This document shows, piece after piece, positions 9,630-20,007 of a stretch of DNA of 64,000 bases. Within the stretch, counting starts at the first letter, position 1. Every line of letters begins with the position of its first letter. The DNA lies in assembly GCF_913773995.1 (NCBI RefSeq), contig NZ_CAJYES010000226.1, positions 62,001-126,000 of the forward strand, given 5' to 3'. A program made the translations under genes and the position numbers. Origin of the DNA: an uncultured Pseudacidovorax sp. (GTDB lineage: Bacteria > Pseudomonadota > Gammaproteobacteria > Burkholderiales > Burkholderiaceae_C). The notes under the pieces are model-generated. The model was not told the origin of the DNA and did not search any database. It saw only the letters and a list, made by a program, of their open reading frames with translations.

Positions 9630-10544
9630 TTATCCCAAATCGGCGGAGAACGACGTCAGCGTCTGCCTTACACACGCGAGCAGCGTGCGCATGGCGACCG
9701 ACTCTGCACCGTGCTCGGCCCGCAACACGCGCACCGGCACCGGCAAGGCCGGCACCAGCGCCAGGCGGTCGACCTTGGCCGGGTCGGCCGAGAGCGCGGT
9801 GCAGCCGTCCACCAGCGCCGCGCCCAGGCCATGGTGGGCCATGGCCAGCGCCGCGTGGTAGGTCTGCACCGTGACCACCGCCTGCAGGCCCACGCCGGCC
9901 TCGCGGCAGGCCTGGGCCACGCCCAGGCCCAGCGGGTCGCGGCCATCCAGCGCGATCACAGGCACATCGGCCAGGTCGGGCAGCGAGAGCCGGCCCGCTT
10001 TCACCAGCGCGTCGGGCAGCAGGCCGCGCGGCGCCACGCAGACCATGCGGCTGTCCGCGACGGCCTCGTTGACCAGTCCTGCGTGGGGCAAGGCGCTGAA
10101 CGCGAAACCGATGTCCGCCTCGCGCAGCAGCAGGGCCGAAACGATCTGCGGCGTGTGAAGCGCCTCCACGCGGATCGCGACCGCCGGATGCCTGGCGCGG
10201 AAGGCGACCAGCGCCCGCGGCAGCACCTCGTGGGTCAGCGCCATCACCGCCAGGATGCGCAGCTCGCCGGCCACCTCGCCGCCATGGCGCAGCTGGCTGG
10301 CCAGGCGCTGCACCTCGTCGAGCTGCGCGAACAGCCGCTCGATGCGCGGATACAGCGCCTGCGCCTCGGCCGTGGGAATGAGCCGTCCCTTGGCACGCCG
10401 GAACAGCGCGAAGCCCAGCTGCAGCTCGGCATGCTGCAGCGTGCGGCTGACGGCCGGCTGCGTGACGTTGATGAGCCGCGCGGCCGCACTCACGCTGCCG
10501 GTGAGCATGACGGCGTTGAAGACCTCGATGTGGCGCAGGCGCAT
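9630..10544 (-). CDS. LysR-family transcriptional regulator
   Basis: MRLRHIEVFNAVMLTGSVSAAARLINVTQPAVSRTLQHAELQLGFALFRR…. Confidence 0.92.
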   Translation of the reverse strand: MRLRHIEVFNAVMLTGSVSAAARLINVTQPAVSRTLQHAELQLGFALFRRAKGRLIPTAEAQALYPRIERLFAQLDEVQRLASQLRHGGEVAGELRILAVMALTHEVLPRALVAFRARHPAVAIRVEALHTPQIVSALLLREADIGFAFSALPHAGLVNEAVADSRMVCVAPRGLLPDALVKAGRLSLPDLADVPVIALDGRDPLGLGVAQACREAGVGLQAVVTVQTYHAALAMAHHGLGAALVDGCTALSADPAKVDRLALVPALPVPVRVLRAEHGAESVAMRTLLACVRQTLTSFSADLG

Positions 10545-10553
10545 GCGGCGCTG

Positions 10554-11138
10554 TCAGTCGCCTGTGGCCGATGCGTCCTGCGCGGCGCGCGCCATGCGCT
10601 CGCTCTTCCAGTACACGTCGTCGCCGCCATCCATGCGGTTGAGCACGCGGGCCAGCACGAAGAGCAGGTCCGACAGCCGGTTGAGGTAGCACCGCGGCGC
10701 ATCGTTGACCACCTCCACCGCCCCCAGCGCGACGATGGCGCGCTCGGCCCGGCGCGCCACGGTGCGGCACACATGGGCCTGCGAGGCGGCGCGCGTGCCG
10801 GCCGGCAGGATGAATTCGGCCAGTCGCGGCAGGGTGGCGTTGTGCGTCTCCAGCGCCTGGTCCAGCTGCAGCAGCGCCTCGTCCTTGAGCAGCGTGTAGC
10901 CGGGCATGGCCAGCTCGCCGCCCAGGTTGAAGAGCTGGTGCTGCACATCGACCAGCAGCTCGCGCACCTCGGTGGGCAACGGCTCGCACAGCAGCAGGCC
11001 GATGTGGGAATTGAGTTCGTCCACGTCGCCCATGGCATGCACGCGCAGATGGCCCTTGGAGACGCGGGTGTTGTCGCCCAGGCCGGTGCTGCCGTCGTCG
11101 CCGGTGCGCGTCGCGATCTGGGTGAGGCGGTTGCCCAT
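10554..11138 (-). CDS. PduO-type ATP:cob(I)alamin adenosyltransferase
   Basis: MGNRLTQIATRTGDDGSTGLGDNTRVSKGHLRVHAMGDVDELNSHIG…. Confidence 0.92.
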   Translation of the reverse strand: MGNRLTQIATRTGDDGSTGLGDNTRVSKGHLRVHAMGDVDELNSHIGLLLCEPLPTEVRELLVDVQHQLFNLGGELAMPGYTLLKDEALLQLDQALETHNATLPRLAEFILPAGTRAASQAHVCRTVARRAERAIVALGAVEVVNDAPRCYLNRLSDLLFVLARVLNRMDGGDDVYWKSERMARAAQDASATGD

Positions 11139-11218
11139 GCGGAAGTCCTTCTGTGGCTGCGGTTCCTAGAATGGTAGACCGCCCCGCCATGCACCCGGCG
11201 CAACGAAGGAGACCTCCA

Positions 11219-12643
11219 ATGAACGCCCCCGCCGACCTTGCCCGCCTGCATCCCGCCGTGGCGCCGCGCCCCGTGCCCGAGTCGCTGCTGGCGGCGCTGC
11301 GGGAGCGCTTCGGCGCGCAATGTTCCACGGCGCTGGCCGTGCGCGAACAGCATGGCCGCGACGAATCGCCCTTCGACGTGCCGCCGCCCGCGGCCGTGGT
11401 GTTCGCCGAGAGCACGCGCGACGTCGCCGATGCGGTCCGGCTGGCCTCGGACGCCGATGTACCGGTGATCCCCTTCGGTGTGGGCTCCTCGCTGGAAGGC
11501 CACCTGCTGGCCGTGCAGGGCGGCATCAGCATCGACATGTCGCGCATGAACCGGGTGCTGTCGGTGGATGCCGAGGACCTGACGGTGACCGTGCAGCCGG
11601 GCGTGACCCGCCGCCAACTCAATGAGGAGTTGCGTTGCAGCGGCCTCTTCTTTCCCATCGACCCGGGCGCGGATGCCAGCATCGGCGGCATGACGGCGAC
11701 GCGCGCCAGTGGCACGAATGCCGTGCGCTACGGCACCATGCGCGAGAACGTGCTGGCGCTGGAGGTGGTGACAGCCAGCGGCGAGACCATCCGCACCGGC
11801 ACGCGCGCGCGCAAGTCCTCGGCCGGCTACGACCTCACGCGACTGATCGTGGGCAGCGAAGGCACGCTGGGCATCGCCACCGAGATCACCCTGCGCATCT
11901 ATCCGCTGCCCGAGGCGGTCTCGGCCGCCATCTGCTCCTTCCCGAGCATCGAGGCGGCGGTGCGCACCACCATCCAGGTCATCCAGCTGGGCGTGCCGAT
12001 CGCGCGGGTGGAGCTGATCGACGTGAACTCGGTGCGCATGGTCAATGCGCATTCGAAGCTGAGCCTGCGCGAGCAGCCGATGCTGCTGATGGAGTTCCAC
12101 GGCTCGCCCGCCGGCGTGCAGGAGCAGGCCGAGACGGTGCAGGCCATCGCCAGCGAGATGGGCGGCAACGACTTCGAATGGGCCACCACGCCGGAGGAGC
12201 GCACCCGCCTGTGGACGGCGCGGCACAACGCCTACTTCGCGGCCGTGCAGTCACGGCCCGGCTGCCGCGCCGTGACCACCGACACCTGCGTGCCGATCTC
12301 GCGCCTGGCCGACTGCCTGCTGGCCTCGGTGGACGAGGTCGATGCCAGCGGCATCCCCTACTTCCTGGTGGGCCACGTAGGCGACGGCAACTTCCACTTC
12401 GGCTACCTGATCGACCCGCACGACCCCGACGAGCGGCTGCGCGCCGAGCAGCTGAGCCACAACCTGGTGTCGCGTGCCATCGCGATGGGCGGCACCTGCA
12501 CCGGCGAGCATGGCATCGGCCTGCACAAGATGAGCTTCCTCATCGACGAGGCCGGCGAAGGCGCGGTGAGCATGATGCGCACGCTGAAGAAGGCGCTGGA
12601 CCCGAAGAACATCCTCAACCCGGGCAAGATCTTCAGCCTGTAA
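11219..12643 (+). CDS. FAD-binding oxidoreductase (D-lactate dehydrogenase/GlcD-like)
   Basis: …VPVIPFGVGSSLEGHLLAVQGGISIDMSRMNRVLSVD… and …GEHGIGLHKMSFL…LDPKNILNPGKIF. Confidence 0.92.
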   Translation: MNAPADLARLHPAVAPRPVPESLLAALRERFGAQCSTALAVREQHGRDESPFDVPPPAAVVFAESTRDVADAVRLASDADVPVIPFGVGSSLEGHLLAVQGGISIDMSRMNRVLSVDAEDLTVTVQPGVTRRQLNEELRCSGLFFPIDPGADASIGGMTATRASGTNAVRYGTMRENVLALEVVTASGETIRTGTRARKSSAGYDLTRLIVGSEGTLGIATEITLRIYPLPEAVSAAICSFPSIEAAVRTTIQVIQLGVPIARVELIDVNSVRMVNAHSKLSLREQPMLLMEFHGSPAGVQEQAETVQAIASEMGGNDFEWATTPEERTRLWTARHNAYFAAVQSRPGCRAVTTDTCVPISRLADCLLASVDEVDASGIPYFLVGHVGDGNFHFGYLIDPHDPDERLRAEQLSHNLVSRAIAMGGTCTGEHGIGLHKMSFLIDEAGEGAVSMMRTLKKALDPKNILNPGKIFSL

Positions 12644-12664
12644 GCGCATGCCGCGGCGGGCCGC

Positions 12665-12690
12665 GGCTTCGACGAGCTCAGCCCGAACGG
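12665..12690. repeat. REP-like element half copy
   Basis: GCTTCGACGAGCTCAGCCCGAACGG matches the right arm of the 6196-6256 element with small changes. Confidence 0.65.
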
Positions 12691-12725
12691 TCGCGAGAAG
12701 AAGCCGGCGTCCACCGGCCCCGCCC

Positions 12726-13616
12726 TTACTTCTTCTGCCGCGGCGCCGAGGTCTGCGACGGCGCGACGCCACCGTCCACGCCCAACCGGCCGCCACCGCC
12801 CAGACCCTGGCCCCGCACCGTCTGCGCCTGGTAGTTGCGCAGCGACACCACCATCTGGTTGTAGGCATCCATGAAGGCGGCGCTGATCACCTTGCCCTGG
12901 GCCGTGTTCGCATAGCCGCCCACCGAACCGCCTGCGCGACTGCCGAAGAGCGAGCCCATGGCGCCGAAGTCGGTCTTGGAGGCGCTGCCTTCGGCCGCCG
13001 CGATCTGCACGCCCGAGCGGTTGTCGATCAGGGTCAGCATCGTGCTGGCTTCCTTGGTCTGCATGCTGCCGCCGACGGCCGCCAGGGCGCGGCCCCGGTT
13101 GCCGCCGATCAGGCCGCCCAGCGTGCCGCCGATGCCACCCGCGTCGTTGTTGTTGAAGACGATCTCCGGCGACAGGCCGTAGTCCGAGGCCACCATCTGG
13201 CCACGGCCGAAGTTGCTGCCCTGGCGCATCTCGCCCGACTGCATCAGGGCTCGCTCGCGGCTCATGGCATTCATGCCGGCGGCGCCGCGCTCCACCACGA
13301 CGAAGCAGTTGGACTGCTGGATCAACAGGCGCAGGAGGGTGGCCGTGGGCGGCAGCTTGTATTGATTGGTGAGCACCGTGTACCAGCCGGCAGACTGGTT
13401 CTCGATGAGCGAGACGGTGCCCAGTGGCGATTCGCAACGCTCCAGCTGGCCGCTGGCATTGACGCTGGTTCCGCCCGCCGCGCCACCGGTGGCCACGGTC
13501 TTGGCGGACTGGCTGCCCATCTGCATGTCGGTCGTCTGGCAGCCGGCCAGGGCCAGCAGACCGGTCAATGCCATGGCGAGGGCCAGGCGGGGAGGAATGG
13601 GCGTCGTCGGATTCAT
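12726..13616 (-). CDS. Putative lipoprotein, CsgG/HfaB-like
   Basis: Lipobox …LLALAGCQTT; …YKLPPTATLLRLLIQQSNCFVVVERGAAG…. Confidence 0.65.
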   Translation of the reverse strand: MNPTTPIPPRLALAMALTGLLALAGCQTTDMQMGSQSAKTVATGGAAGGTSVNASGQLERCESPLGTVSLIENQSAGWYTVLTNQYKLPPTATLLRLLIQQSNCFVVVERGAAGMNAMSRERALMQSGEMRQGSNFGRGQMVASDYGLSPEIVFNNNDAGGIGGTLGGLIGGNRGRALAAVGGSMQTKEASTMLTLIDNRSGVQIAAAEGSASKTDFGAMGSLFGSRAGGSVGGYANTAQGKVISAAFMDAYNQMVVSLRNYQAQTVRGQGLGGGGRLGVDGGVAPSQTSAPRQKK

Positions 13617-13717
13617 GGTCGGCCTCTCGCGGGTTGCAGACATGCCGTCGTACCGGAGCAGACGGCGCGGCCGCAGCTTATCGGCGCACCCGCGCGCCGC
13701 GCATCCGACGAAAGTCG

Positions 13718-13749
13718 AGGGCGGCGGCATAGAACGGCCGCCGCCCTCT
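13718..13749 (-). terminator. Strong hairpin 3' of parB
   Basis: GAGGGCGGCGGC…GCCGCCGCCCTC perfect 12-bp arms. Confidence 0.65.
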
Positions 13750-13759
13750 TCCGGGTCGC

Positions 13760-14728
13760 CTATCCCGCCGGAGAGGCACGCAGCCGTTCGATCAGGCCGT
13801 TCAGCGCATCCAGCGAGCCGAAATGGATCGCCAGCTCACCGCTCATCTGGGTCTGGCCGCCGCGCTTGCTCTGCTTCTTGATGCGCACCTCGACGGCGGC
13901 GGTCAGCAGGTCGGCCAGCTCCTCCTCGACGCGCTGCAGGTCGCGCGGCTTCTCGGGGGCTGCGCGCTGGGCCTGCGGCTGCAGACTGAATTCGGCGGAC
14001 AGCTTCTTGACCAGCCCCTCCGTCTCGCGCACCGACAGCTTGCGGGCCACGATCTGGTTGGCGGCCGTGATCTGCGCGGCACGGTCCAGGGCGAGCAGCG
14101 CGCGGGCATGGCCCATGTCCAGATCGCCAGCCATCAGCAGGCCCTGCACCGGATCGGCCAGGTTGAGCAGGCGCAGCAGGTTGCTGGCGGCACTGCGCGA
14201 GCGGCCCACAGCCTGCGCCGCCTGCTCATGCGTCAGGCCGAATTCATTGACCAGCCGTTGCAGGCCCTGGGCTTCTTCCAGCGGGTTGAGGTCCTCGCGC
14301 TGGATGTTCTCGATCAGCGACATCGCCGCGGCGGCCTCGTTGGGCACGTCGCGCACCAGCACGGGCACGCTGTCGAGGCCGGCGATCTTGGCCGCGCGGA
14401 AGCGGCGCTCGCCGGCGATGATTTCGTATTCGGCGTTCTTGGCGGCCGCCTGCTCGGCGTCCAGCCGGCGCACAAGGATCGGCTGCATGATGCCCTGCGC
14501 CTTGATGCTCTCGGCCAGCTCGTACAGCGCGCCCTCGTCCATGCGGGTGCGGGGCTGGTAGACGCCCGCCACCATCTGGTTCAGGGCCAAGGTGCTGGGA
14601 TTGCCGTCGCGGCGCGGCGCGGCCGCCTGTGCATCGGCCGAGGCCGCATCGTCGGCGTTGCGGCCAGCCGCGGGGCCCAGCAGGGCTTCGAGGCCGCGTC
14701 CGAGGCCCTTGGGTTTCTTGGTTGCCAT
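13760..14728 (-). CDS. parB: Chromosome partitioning protein ParB
   Basis: MATKKPKGLGRGLEALLG…; …YQPRTRMDEGALYELAESIKAQGIMQPILVRR…GERRFRAAKIAGLDSVPVLVRD. Confidence 0.96.
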   Translation of the reverse strand: MATKKPKGLGRGLEALLGPAAGRNADDAASADAQAAAPRRDGNPSTLALNQMVAGVYQPRTRMDEGALYELAESIKAQGIMQPILVRRLDAEQAAAKNAEYEIIAGERRFRAAKIAGLDSVPVLVRDVPNEAAAAMSLIENIQREDLNPLEEAQGLQRLVNEFGLTHEQAAQAVGRSRSAASNLLRLLNLADPVQGLLMAGDLDMGHARALLALDRAAQITAANQIVARKLSVRETEGLVKKLSAEFSLQPQAQRAAPEKPRDLQRVEEELADLLTAAVEVRIKKQSKRGGQTQMSGELAIHFGSLDALNGLIERLRASPAG

Positions 14729-15306
14729 CAGCAGGAGGAAGAAGTGGGTTGCGGGGGCTGGATGAGCGCATCCAGCAGGGCGCGGCCTTCCGGCCAGTCG
14801 CCCAGGCCCGAGTCGGCGTTGAGGTGGCCACGGGCGCCGGCATCCACGAAGCGGGCGCCCCAGTGGCGGGCCAGGTCGCGGGCCTTGTCGGCGTCGCAGT
14901 AGGGGTCGTCGGTGGAGCCCACAAGCACCGCCGGGAAAGGCAAGGGCTGGCGCACGATGGGCGCCCAGCCGGGGATCTGGTGGCGCAGCGATTCGCGTTC
15001 GACGTCGCCCGGCGCCACCAGCAGCGCGCCCCGCACCCGGACCGTGTGGCGCGAATGGGCGGCCCAGGCGGCGGTCAGGATGCAACCCAGGCTGTGAGCG
15101 GCGAACACCACCGGCCCGGGAGCGGCCAGGATCTCCTCCTCCAGCCGCGCGCACCAGTCACCGCGAAGCGGGCGCATCCAGTCGTGCTGCTCGATGCGGT
15201 GGTCGCCGTACAGTGCCTCCCAGCGCGTCTGCCAGTGGCCGGGGCCGCTGTTCTGCCAACCCGGCAGCAGGAAGACGGAGACCGGCTCAATGGGATCTGG
15301 ATTCAT
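14728..15306 (-). CDS. RBBP9/YdeN-type alpha/beta serine hydrolase
   Basis: …VFLLPGWQNSGPGHWQTRWEALYGDHRIEQHDW…VFAAHSLGC…; stop overlaps parB start (TGATG). Confidence 0.88.
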   Translation of the reverse strand: MNPDPIEPVSVFLLPGWQNSGPGHWQTRWEALYGDHRIEQHDWMRPLRGDWCARLEEEILAAPGPVVFAAHSLGCILTAAWAAHSRHTVRVRGALLVAPGDVERESLRHQIPGWAPIVRQPLPFPAVLVGSTDDPYCDADKARDLARHWGARFVDAGARGHLNADSGLGDWPEGRALLDALIQPPQPTSSSC

Positions 15307-15326
15307 TGCTATAAAAAGCGTAGCGG

Positions 15327-16220
15327 TCAGCCGCGCCGCGATGCACCGTCGCCGGCGTCATCGGAGTCCGCGTCGGCCTGCCCCTCGGCCGCCACTGCAT
15401 GCAATACCGGCACCGTCTGCGGTGCAGGGGGCGTAGCGGCGGCCGCGGCGCTGGCGGGTGGCATCTTGCGCACGAGTTCCTCGGCAAAGGCCACATAGGC
15501 CTGACTGCCCCGTGCGCCAGGGTCGAACACCACGCCCGGCAGGCCGTAGCTCGGCGCTTCAGCCAGACGCACATTGCGGGGAATGACCGTGTCGAACACC
15601 TTGTCGCCAAAGTGCGCCTTGAGCTGGTCGCTCACCTGCTGCTGCAGCGTGATGCGCGGATCGAACATCACCCGCAGCAGGCCGATGATCTGCAGGTTCT
15701 TGTTGAGGTTGGCGTGCACCTGCTTGATGGTGTTGACCAGGTCCGTCAGGCCTTCGAGCGCGAAGTACTCGCACTGCATCGGCACGATCACACCATGGGC
15801 GGCGCACAGGCCGTTGAGCGTCAGCAGGCTGAGCGAGGGCGGGCAGTCGATGAGCACGAAGTCGTATTCGGCGCCCACGGCGGCCAGCGCCGTGCGCAGG
15901 CGCTTTTCGCGGCGGTCGAGGGCAACCATCTCCACCTCGGCCCCCGCCAGCTCACGATTGGCGGGCAGCACGTCGTAGCCACAGGCCTCCACCGAAACCC
16001 GGGCCTCGGCCACGGAGGCGGACTCGAGCAGCACGTCGTAGACGGTGTACTCGGCATTGCGCTTGTCGATGCCCGAGCCCATGGTCGCGTTGCCCTGCGG
16101 ATCCAGATCGATCATCAGCACACGCTGGCCGACCTTCGCCAGGCCGGCGGCGAGGTTGACGGTGGTGGTGGTCTTGCCCACCCCACCCTTTTGGTTGGCG
16201 ATGCAGAAGATGCGGGCCAT
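15327..16220 (-). CDS. parA: Chromosome partitioning ATPase ParA (Soj)
   Basis: [52 protein letters not shown]…. Confidence 0.97.
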   Translation of the reverse strand: MARIFCIANQKGGVGKTTTTVNLAAGLAKVGQRVLMIDLDPQGNATMGSGIDKRNAEYTVYDVLLESASVAEARVSVEACGYDVLPANRELAGAEVEMVALDRREKRLRTALAAVGAEYDFVLIDCPPSLSLLTLNGLCAAHGVIVPMQCEYFALEGLTDLVNTIKQVHANLNKNLQIIGLLRVMFDPRITLQQQVSDQLKAHFGDKVFDTVIPRNVRLAEAPSYGLPGVVFDPGARGSQAYVAFAEELVRKMPPASAAAAATPPAPQTVPVLHAVAAEGQADADSDDAGDGASRRG

Positions 16221-16257
16221 GTCGCGTGGATCCTGATGTCGGCGGGGGTGGGGGCGC

Positions 16258-16872
16258 TTACTGGCTGAGTGCGAGCTTGACGCCGAAAGCCACCAGCACG
16301 CCCCCCGCCGTCTTTTCGAGCAGGCTGGAGAGGCGACGGTTGGCGCGCAGCTTGTCGGCCAGATGGCGGGTGAGCAGCACGGCCACCAAACCGTAGCCGA
16401 AGGTGAGGGCCGCGATGGTCAGCGACATCGCGGCGAAGGTCAGCATGCCCTGATGGTGGGCGGGATCGATGAAGAGGGGAAAGAAGGCCATGTAGAACAC
16501 GATGGCCTTCGGATTCAGCAGGGTGATCGTCAGCGACTGCCGAAGGTAATGTCCCGGACGGATGTCGATCACCGCCTTGTCACCCGGACGCGCCCGCAGC
16601 ATCCGCAGCCCCATCCAGGCAAGGTAACCGGCGCCCAGCCATTGAACCGCGTGGAAGGCCGCCGGATAGGCCGCCAGCAACGCTGCCACGCCTGCCACGG
16701 CGGACCACATCAGCACTTGGTCACCCAGGATCACGCCCAGCGTGGCCGCGATTCCCCCACGCACGCCGCCTTTGGCCGTGGAACTCACCAAGGCCAAATT
16801 GCCTGGGCCGGGGATGGCCAGGAACACGAGGATGGCGGCCACGAAGGCGCCGTAGTCGGAGATGCCGAACAT
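16258..16872 (-). CDS. LysE/RhtB-family translocator
   Basis: MFGISDYGAFVAAILVFLAIPGPGNLALVSSTAKGGVRGGIAATLG…. Confidence 0.92.
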   Translation of the reverse strand: MFGISDYGAFVAAILVFLAIPGPGNLALVSSTAKGGVRGGIAATLGVILGDQVLMWSAVAGVAALLAAYPAAFHAVQWLGAGYLAWMGLRMLRARPGDKAVIDIRPGHYLRQSLTITLLNPKAIVFYMAFFPLFIDPAHHQGMLTFAAMSLTIAALTFGYGLVAVLLTRHLADKLRANRRLSSLLEKTAGGVLVAFGVKLALSQ

Positions 16873-16953
16873 GGGATTGAGCTGCTGGAGGGAGCGGCGA
16901 GTCTACGCGAGCAAGGCGACTGAGCTGCCGTTTGGCAGCCGCTTGCAGGCGAG

Positions 16954-17607
16954 TCAGCTTTGTTTTTTGCGCATCCAGACGATGCAGCGCTCGGCATCCA
17001 GGCCGGGGACGACGAGTTGTTCCACGTGAAACACATCCACGGAGGTCTGAAGCCGCTCGATCTCCTCTTCTGGCCGCTTTCCCTTCATCGCCATCCAGAC
17101 GCCCGCGGGACTCAGAAGCTGGGCTGAGCCATCCACGAAGTCGACCAGCGACGCAAAGGCCCGCGAGGTGATCACCTCGTAGCGACCTTCCAGTGTCTCC
17201 ACGCGCGCGTGGAGGCCTCGAAGTCGAGGCAGTTGAAGAGCGCCCGCCATCTGCTGCACGAAGGCCATCTTCTTGGCGACCGCATCCAGGCAATGCACTT
17301 CCAGGTCGGGCCGGCAGATGGCAATTACGACACCAGGCAGGCCGGCGCCCGAGCCCACGTCCAGCAGGCGCCCTGACTCCGACTGTTGTCGCCCCAGGGC
17401 CGGAACGGCTGCGAGGCTGTCCAGCAGGTGGTGGGTGATGACGAGCGCCGGATCGCGCAGCGCCGTGAGGTTGTAGACCTTGTTCCACTTGAGGATGGCA
17501 CTGCCGTAGTCCAGCAGCTGACGGATCTGCGCATCGGTCAGGTCCAGTCCCAGCGTCAGTGCGCCCTCCTCCAGTTGTTCGCGTTGCGCTTGGCTCACGA
17601 TACTCAT
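16954..17607 (-). CDS. rsmG: 16S rRNA (guanine(527)-N(7))-methyltransferase RsmG (GidB)
   Basis: …[39 protein letters not shown]…; 4-bp overlap with mnmG. Confidence 0.95.
   Translation of the reverse strand: MSIVSQAQREQLEEGALTLGLDLTDAQIRQLLDYGSAILKWNKVYNLTALRDPALVITHHLLDSLAAVPALGRQQSESGRLLDVGSGAGLPGVVIAICRPDLEVHCLDAVAKKMAFVQQMAGALQLPRLRGLHARVETLEGRYEVITSRAFASLVDFVDGSAQLLSPAGVWMAMKGKRPEEEIERLQTSVDVFHVEQLVVPGLDAERCIVWMRKKQS
17018..17033. promoter_or_regulatory. parS-like ParB-binding site (15/16)
   Basis: TGTTCCACGTGAAACA, one mismatch to TGTTTCACGTGAAACA, within rsmG. Confidence 0.85.
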
Positions 17608-19550
17608 GCGGGCACCGTCTCCGCGTCCTTCTGCTGGAAGGCCTTGTAGCCACCCTTGCGCAGATGAATCATCAACAAGGAAATCGCCGCAGGCGTGATG
17701 CCGGAGATGCGCGACGCCTGCCCCAGGGTTTCCGGCCGATGCTTGCTGAGCTTCTGCCGCACCTCGATGCTGAGTGCCTGGACCTGCATGTAGTCGAGGT
17801 CGTCCGGCAGGCGCAGGCTCTCGAAGTGCGCCGCCCGCTGCACCTCCTCGTGCTGCTTCTCGATGTAGCCCGCGTACTTGGCCGCTATCTCCACCTGCTC
17901 CACTTCGTCCGGTGCCAACGGCTGCGCGGGCCGGTACTTGCCGCCGTCCAGCGACAAAAGGCTGTCGTAGCTGATGTTCGGCCGGCGCAGCAGATCGCCC
18001 AGGTTGTATTCGTGCTCGATGGCCTTGCCCAGAACCCGTTCGGACTCGCTGGCCGGCAGGTTGCGGGGATTCACCCAGGTCGATTTGAGCCGCTCTGTTT
18101 CACGTGAAACAGCGTCGCGCTTCCGGCAGAAAGCGTCCCATTGCGAATCGCCCACCAGCCCCAGTTGACGGCCCGCTTCGGTCAGGCGCATGTCCGCGTT
18201 GTCCTCGCGCAGCTGGAGTCGGAACTCGGCCCGGCTGGTGAACATGCGGTAGGGCTCGGTCACGCCCTTGGTGATCAGGTCGTCCACCAGCACGCCCAGG
18301 TAGGCTTCGTCTCGCCGGGGCACCCAGGCCTCCCTCTCCTGGCACAGCAGCGCGGCATTCAGACCGGCAAACAGGCCCTGCGCCGCGGCCTCCTCGTAGC
18401 CAGTGGTGCCGTTGATCTGCCCGGCAAAGAACAGGCCCTGGATCGCGCGCGTCTCGAAGCTGCTCTTCAGACCGCGCGGGTCGAAGTAGTCGTACTCGAT
18501 GGCATAGCCCGGCCGCAGGATGTGGGCGTTCTGCAGGCCCGGCATGCTGCGCACCATGGCCAGCTGGATATCGAAGGGCAGGCTGGTGGAGATGCCGTTG
18601 GGGTAGTACTCGTGGGTCGTCAGGCCTTCGGGCTCCAGGAAGATCTGGTGGCTGTCCTTGTCTGCGAAGCGGTTGATCTTGTCTTCCACGCTGGGGCAGT
18701 AGCGCGGGCCCACGCCGTCGATGCGGCCTGTGAACATGGGCGAACGGTCGAAACCCGAGCGGATGATGTCGTGCGTCTGCGCATTGGTGTGCGTGATCCA
18801 GCACGGCATCTGCTGCGGATGCATGTCGGCCCGGCCCATGAAGCTGAACACCGGCATGGCGGGATTGCCGCCGCCGGGCATGCCGTCGCCCGGCTGTTCC
18901 GTGCACTGGGAGAAGTCGATGGTGCGGCCATCGATGCGCGGCGGCGTGCCGGTCTTCAGGCGTCCCTGCGGCAGCTTGAGTTCCTTGAGCCGCGCCGACA
19001 GGCTGACCGCAGGCGGGTCCCCTGCCCGGCCGGCCTGGTAGTTGTCCAGGCCGACGTGGATGCGGCCATCCAGGAAGGTACCGGCCGTCAGCACGACGGT
19101 CCGCGCGCGGAAGGCAATGCCCACCTGCGTAACCGCGCCGACCACGCGGTCACCCTCCAGCAGCAGATCGTCCACGGCCTGCTGGAACAGCGTGAGGTTG
19201 GGCTGGTTCTCCAACCGATGCCGGATCGCGGCCTTGTACAGGATGCGGTCCGCCTGCGCCCGGGTGGCGCGCACGGCCGGTCCCTTGCTGGAATTGAGGA
19301 TGCGGAACTGGATGCCCGCCTCGTCGGTCGCGATGGCCATGGCGCCGCCCAGGGCGTCCACTTCCTTGACCAGATGGCCCTTGCCGATGCCGCCGATGGA
19401 CGGATTGCAGCTCATCTGGCCCAGGGTTTCGATGTTGTGCGTGAGCAGCAGCGTGCGGCAGCCCATGCGGGCCGCGGCCAGCGCCGCCTCGGTGCCGGCA
19501 TGGCCGCCACCGACGACGATCACGTCGAAGGAATCGGGATGGATGTACAT
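17604..19550 (-). CDS. mnmG: tRNA uridine-5-carboxymethylaminomethyl modification enzyme MnmG (GidA)
   Basis: …[56 protein letters not shown]…. Confidence 0.97.
   Translation of the reverse strand: MYIHPDSFDVIVVGGGHAGTEAALAAARMGCRTLLLTHNIETLGQMSCNPSIGGIGKGHLVKEVDALGGAMAIATDEAGIQFRILNSSKGPAVRATRAQADRILYKAAIRHRLENQPNLTLFQQAVDDLLLEGDRVVGAVTQVGIAFRARTVVLTAGTFLDGRIHVGLDNYQAGRAGDPPAVSLSARLKELKLPQGRLKTGTPPRIDGRTIDFSQCTEQPGDGMPGGGNPAMPVFSFMGRADMHPQQMPCWITHTNAQTHDIIRSGFDRSPMFTGRIDGVGPRYCPSVEDKINRFADKDSHQIFLEPEGLTTHEYYPNGISTSLPFDIQLAMVRSMPGLQNAHILRPGYAIEYDYFDPRGLKSSFETRAIQGLFFAGQINGTTGYEEAAAQGLFAGLNAALLCQEREAWVPRRDEAYLGVLVDDLITKGVTEPYRMFTSRAEFRLQLREDNADMRLTEAGRQLGLVGDSQWDAFCRKRDAVSRETERLKSTWVNPRNLPASESERVLGKAIEHEYNLGDLLRRPNISYDSLLSLDGGKYRPAQPLAPDEVEQVEIAAKYAGYIEKQHEEVQRAAHFESLRLPDDLDYMQVQALSIEVRQKLSKHRPETLGQASRISGITPAAISLLMIHLRKGGYKAFQQKDAETVPA
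18096..18111. promoter_or_regulatory. Perfect parS site
   Basis: TGTTTCACGTGAAACA exact 16-bp palindrome inside mnmG (encodes VSRET). Confidence 0.95.
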
Positions 19551-19584
19551 GTGGATGTCTCGAAAAGAAGGTGTCGGAGGTGGC

Positions 19585-20004
19585 TCAGGCCTCGATCAGC
19601 TCGGTGCGCAAGCCGACGGCCGCGGCTGCGGCCGCCTGGCGCCGGTCGGCCGTCACGAACAGGTCGACGCCGGCCGCCTGTGCCGTGCCGATCGGCAGTG
19701 CATCGAAGGCGTGGAGCCGGGTCGCTTCCATGGCCGCCATGGCCAGCGCCTCGACGCGCCGGTCCATCGCCATGCACTCCAGCTCGGCAAAGTCTTCGTG
19801 GATGACCGCCATGATGCGGCGGTAGTCCTCATCGGCCAGCACGCCTTCGTGGCGCTGCCGGTTGAGGGCGCTGGCAATCTCGGCCTTGCAATGGGCCGCC
19901 ACCACCACGGCGGAGGCCTGGTCGCTCAGTGCGAGCAGTTGCTCACGGCCGGGTTCGGCGATGTAGCGCTTGGCCAGCGCCGAGGCATCGAACAGAACGC
20001 GCAT
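19585..20004 (-). CDS. PIN-domain ribonuclease toxin (VapC-like)
   Basis: [19 protein letters not shown]…[30 protein letters not shown]…; acidic PIN residues. Confidence 0.85.
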   Translation of the reverse strand: MRVLFDASALAKRYIAEPGREQLLALSDQASAVVVAAHCKAEIASALNRQRHEGVLADEDYRRIMAVIHEDFAELECMAMDRRVEALAMAAMEATRLHAFDALPIGTAQAAGVDLFVTADRRQAAAAAAVGLRTELIEA

Positions 20005-20007
20005 GGC

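Noticed and set aside
9247-11715. 822-aa minus-strand ORF spanning the ompW/LysR/adenosyltransferase region
   Set aside because: Out-of-frame shadow ORF overlapping several well-supported genes; no recognisable domain.
12403-13437. 344-aa minus-strand ORF overlapping the CsgG-like gene in another frame
   Set aside because: Biased composition and overlap with a lipoprotein ORF that has a signal sequence and lipobox.
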